Assembly: GCF_958298935.1 (NCBI RefSeq)
Contig: NC_084923.1
Coordinates: forward strand, 4,714,501 to 4,778,500
Source: Phragmites australis
Lineage: Eukaryota; Streptophyta; Magnoliopsida; Poales; Poaceae
Direction of reading: 5' to 3'
Length of the DNA: 64,000 nucleotides
Both the position numbers and the translations under genes were made by a program. The stretch's first letter is position 1; every line of letters begins with the position of its first letter. Below the pieces are notes generated by a model. It was not told the origin of the DNA, did no database searches, and saw only the letters and a list, made by a program, of their open reading frames with translations. Shown in pieces: positions 59,961 through 64,000 of the stretch.

Positions 59961-62900
59961 TGTTGTAGATCATAACACCTACCGCTAGTAACGCTTTCAG
60001 TTTTAACTTGCAATCGATTCTTGAAAAAGAAAAGCTTTCTGAAACAAATTTCATTGATTGGTATTGTAATATGAGAATTGTTCTCAAGCAAGAGAAAAAG
60101 GAATACGTTCTAGAGGTTCCCTATCCTCTTGAAATAGAAGAGGGTGCCATAGTCGCTAAAAAGTAGGCTTATGAGAAGCACACTAATGATGCACTTGATA
60201 TTAGTTATCTCATGCTTGCCATAATTAACTCTGAGCTTTAGAAGTAATATGAGAATATTGATACTTACAATATGATTATGGGACTCCGTAGCATGTTTGA
60301 GAACCAAGCCTGGGCTAAGAGGTACAATACCTCAAAGTCCTTGTTTGTGTGTAGGTTGGTAGAAGGTAGCCTAGTCAGTCCTAATATGATCAAGATGATT
60401 AGTTACGTTGAAGCCTGAAAATGCTTGGTTTTCCCTTTATCTCAGAGTTGGCTACTTATGTGATTCTTCGGTCGCTCCCTGCGAGCTTCGAGCTATTTAT
60501 TCTCAACTGTCATATGAATAATATGGAGAAAAGCATGGCTGAATTGTATGGAATGCTAAAGACTACTGAGGAAAGTATTAAGAAAAATTCTAGTCATGTG
60601 ATGATGGTTTAGAAGGATAGTAAGAAGAGAAAGCGTAATACCAAAGCTCAGACTTCATATGAGACCTCAAGCTCTAAGCCTAAATTTGTTGAAAAGTCTA
60701 AGACTGGCCCTGCTACTGCTGATGCTTACCACCACTGCTACAAGCCTAGCCATTGGCAGAGGAACTGTAAGGTGCACTTGGAAGAACTCAAGAAGAAAAA
60801 GAAGGGAAATGAGATTTCCACTTTACGTATAAATGTTATTGAAATTAATCTTGCTATTCATCCTAATGATTCATGAGTATTTGATACCGGTGCGATGATT
60901 TATACTTGTAAATCATTGCAGGGACTAAGAAGGGCTAGAAGTATTGCAAGAGGTAAGGTGGATATTCGTGTCGGCAATGGAGCAAAGGTTGTTGCGCTGG
61001 CTGTTGGAACTTACCTCTTGTCATTACCCTCAAGATAATTTTGGAATTATATAATTGTTATTATGTTCCAGCCTTGAGTAGAAATATTATTTCTTCTTCA
61101 TGTTTGGAAGAAGATGGTGGTTTTGAAGTCATAATAAAGAACAAGTGTTGTTCAATTTATTTAAATGACATGTTATATGGTCATTGTCTATTGGTGAATG
61201 GGCTTTATATTCTAGATCTTGAAGATGTCTCTATCTATAATATTAATGCAAAGAGGCTTCGGTCTACTGATTTGAATTCCACTTATGTTTGGTATTGTCA
61301 CTTGGGTCATATAAATGAGAGGCACATGGAGAAGCTCCATAAAGATGGTCTCTTAACTTCATTTGATTTCAAATCATTTGATACATGTGGATTTTGTTTA
61401 CTTGGCAAGATGACTAAGACGCCTTTCACTGGTCAAAGTAAGAGGGCGAATGAATTGTTAGCCCTTGTACATATATATGTATATGGACCAACGAATTCTA
61501 CAACCAGAGGTGGTTTTCAGTACTTCATTACATTCACCGACGATTTTAGTAGATATGGTTATATCTACTTTATGAGGCATAAGTCTGAATCCTTTGAAAA
61601 CTTCAATAAGTTCCATAATGAGATACAAAATCAAATGGGTAAGACAATTAAATTTCTACGATTAGATTGTGAGAGTGAATATTTGAGTTATGAGTTTGAT
61701 GACTATTTAAAGCAACATGGATCTCAAACTGTAGAGAGGACGTTGTATGAGATATGGACTAGGAATCGTCCTGCGTTGTCTTTTCTTAAGATATGAGGTT
61801 GTGAGGCTTATGTAAAACGTTTGACATCCGTTAAGCTCACTCCCAAATCAGACAAGTGCTTCTTTATAGGGTATCCTAGAGAAACCAAATGATATTATTT
61901 TTATAACCAGAAAGAAGGCAAAGTATTTGTTGCCTAGAATGATATCTTTATAGGGTGCAACTCAAAGACATTTAAGAAACACAAGAAAGAGTTTCAGCTC
62001 TTACTGAATCTCAACAGGATATGCAAGAAGTTGTAGAATATGTTGTTGAGCCACCAACCCCATGTAGGTCTGGAAGGGCACGTCGTGCAACTGAACGGTT
62101 CACGCTTCTAACCATGGGGCAGCGCAATATATTGTTGTTAGACAATGGTGAGCCTAAAAACTATACGAAAGTAATGGTGGGACCAGACTCTGAGAAATGG
62201 CTTTAAGCTATGAGATCCGAATTAGAATCCACGTGAGAGAATCAAGTATGCGACTTGGTTGATCCGCTCGATGGCGCAAAAAACATTGAGCGTAATAGGT
62301 TTTTAAGAAAAAGATAGATATGAATGGAAACGTTTATATCTATAAAACATGGTTGGTGGCTAAAGGTTTCAAGCAAATTTAAGGTGTTGATTATGATGAA
62401 ATATTTTTTCTCGTCGTAAGTCTATTGGGATCCTCCTAGCGATTGTTGCATATTTTGACTATGAGATGTGGCAAATAGATATCAAAACGGGTTTCCTTAA
62501 TGGCAACCTAAATGATGATGTGTACATGACACAGTCTAAAGATTTTGTTGATCCAAAAAATGTTGGGAAGACATGCAAGCTTCAAAAGCCCATCTATGGG
62601 CTGAAACAAGCATCTCGGAGTTGGAACCTTCGTTTTGATGAAGTAGTCGAAGGGTTTGGCTTTATCAAGAATGAAGAATAGCCATGTGTTTACAAAAAAT
62701 CTAGTGGGATCATACTTGTATTTCTAGTCTTATATGTAGATGGCATATTGTTGATCGGGAATAATATTTTAATGCTTGATGCTGTCAAATCATCATTGCG
62801 AAAGAGTTTCTTAATGAAAGATCTAGAAGAGGTAGCATACATATTGGGTATAAAGATCTATAGAGATATGTCGAGAAGGTTGATCGGATTAAGCCAGAGT

Positions 62901-63731
62901 ACATACATTGACAAAGTACTGAAAAGGTTTAGCATGCAGGATTCCAAGAATGGTTTCTTGCTAATGTCACATGGCATGACTCTTAGCAAGAGTCAGTGTC
63001 CTGCTACACCTGATGAGCTTGAGAGGATGAGTGTGATCCTGTATGCTTTCACTATTGGGTCCATCATGTATGCCATACTTTGTACATGCCTATATATTTT
63101 CTGTGCTCTAAGTGTTACAAGTAGATACTAATCAAACCCAGGTGAAGCTCACTGGGTAGCAGCTAAGAACACCGTAAAATACTTCAAAAGAAATAAGGAT
63201 ATGTTCATGGTCTATGGAGGTTAAGAGGAGCTCATATAAATGGTTACACTAATGCTAGCTTTTAAACCGACAAGGATGATTTCATATCGTATTCTGGATT
63301 TGTGTTTTTCCTTAATGGAGGTGTGGTGAGTTGGAAGAGTTTCAAACAATAAACGGTTACCGATTCAACAACGAAGGCCGAGTACATAGCAGCTTTTGAA
63401 GCTGCAAAGGTGGTTGTTTGGATCAGAATGTTTGTTTCTGAGTTAAGTGTGGTGGCTAGTGCATCTAATCCAATGAACCTCCATTGTGATAATATCGAAG
63501 CCATTGCACAAGCCAAGGAGCCTTGGTCGCACCAGAAGTCCAAGCACATACTACGTGCTATCACCTTATTCGAGAGATCATAAATAGAGGTGATGCAAAG
63601 ATATGCATGGTGCACCGGATTCGAATATTGCTGATCCGTTGACGAAGCCTCTCTCGCAGCACAAGCATGAGGTGCACATGAGCTCTATGTATATTAGATA
63701 CTTGCATGATTGAGTCTAGTGCATGTGAGAG
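59961..63731 (+). pseudogene. Defective Ty1-copia retrotransposon gag-pol
   Basis: The domain order Gag, protease, integrase, reverse transcriptase, RNase H shows the copia type. Gag remnants run from about 59970 to 60620 (ETNFIDWYCNMRIVLKQEKK, then LPASFELFILNCHMNNMEKS). A CCHC zinc knuckle with its first Cys lost is at about 60725-60770. The protease DTGA motif is near 60880. The GAG-pre-integrase and integrase frame spans 61041-61796, with HLGHINERHMEKLHKDGLL and CGFCLLGKM. The first catalytic Asp of integrase is changed (VHIYVYGP instead of a TDVCGP-like motif). About 80 residues, including the later catalytic part, are missing between DYLKQHG and SQTVE. Reverse transcriptase resumes at 62466 (IKTGFLNGNL, YGLKQASRSWN), and its active site reads YVDG in place of YVDD. 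RNase H follows at about 63320-63560. Many stop codons interrupt it, so it is inactive. Confidence 0.92.
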
Positions 63732-64000
63732 ATTTTATCATGCCTATGTTTATGTGTTTTTGAATAATCATTTATTTGGTTCCTTGAATAATTATAATAT
63801 ACATTGATCAGTAAGTATGTAACTACTTTGTGAAACTCTTTGTTTTATTATGATGTTATTTTAAATGATTCCTAATCTCGTATCATTATGTGAGGCAATA
63901 ATGATTCATAGATTAGCACATTGACTGATAGAAGATCATGTTTCATGGATCATAAATATGAAGATATTGAACCAATAATATGGACACATGTTAGATAACA
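63732..64000 (+). mobile_element. Start of the copia 3' untranslated region/LTR, cut by window edge
   Basis: A purine-rich GTGCATGTGAGAG at about 63719-63731 sits where the polypurine tract is expected. The AT-rich DNA beyond is probably 3' LTR or 3' leader. The LTR start is not certain. Confidence 0.35.

Overview
The window is plant nuclear DNA from a grass (Poaceae), probably a panicoid such as a sorghum, maize, millet or sugarcane relative. Supporting this are GC-rich monocot exons with GT-AG introns, nested LTR retrotransposons, Stowaway, hAT, CACTA and Mutator-like MITEs, long (GA)n tracts, and predicted proteins that look most like grass orthologues. The species cannot be fixed from the sequence alone.

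Five protein-coding genes are supported. (1) 1-421, minus: N-terminal part of a plastid-targeted PH-domain (bPH) membrane protein, cut by the window edge. (2) 18228-20179, minus: a three-exon HD-Zip I transcription factor of the ATHB13/HOX13 type. (3) 25016-26005, plus: an intronless glutaredoxin-like, zinc-finger protein with an N-myristoylation-type start. (4) 27653-35228, minus: the complete sucrose/H+ symporter SUT1, 13 coding exons, 526 codons, spliced here base by base. (5) 46906-47566, minus: a two-exon atypical HLH regulator of the ILI/PRE family. From memory, rice chromosome 3 carries HOX13, SUT1 and ILI6 close together, with a paralogous HOX23-SUT3-ILI7 cluster on chromosome 10, so this looks like an old conserved gene block. 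The proteins have separate jobs (phloem sugar loading, transcription, cell-elongation control) and nothing suggests co-transcription.

The rest is mostly transposon-derived. 3.5-6.4 kb: CACTA-like and hAT/Mutator-like elements. 8.1-17.7 kb: a nested LTR complex holding a captured PTB-like RRM reading frame, a 240-nt foldback and a clean solo LTR. 22.3-23.3 kb and 37.0-38.1 kb: non-autonomous CACTA elements. 31.6-33.8 kb: two DNA transposons inside SUT1 intron 1. 38.2-41.1 kb: a Stowaway MITE split by a hAT element (itself split by a solo LTR) and by a CACTA element. 43-44 kb: a hAT MITE and a Mutator-like MITE with about 100-bp TIRs. 54.5-56 kb: a third solo LTR beside a Stowaway MITE. 58-64 kb: a heavily mutated Ty1-copia retrotransposon running off the right edge.

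The points most worth following are the perfect 49-bp duplication of the SUT1 exon 4 splice acceptor, the long foldback and RRM fragment in the 8-10 kb retroelement, the three solo LTRs with intact 5-bp target duplications, and the tRNA-like cassettes lying inside DNA transposons.
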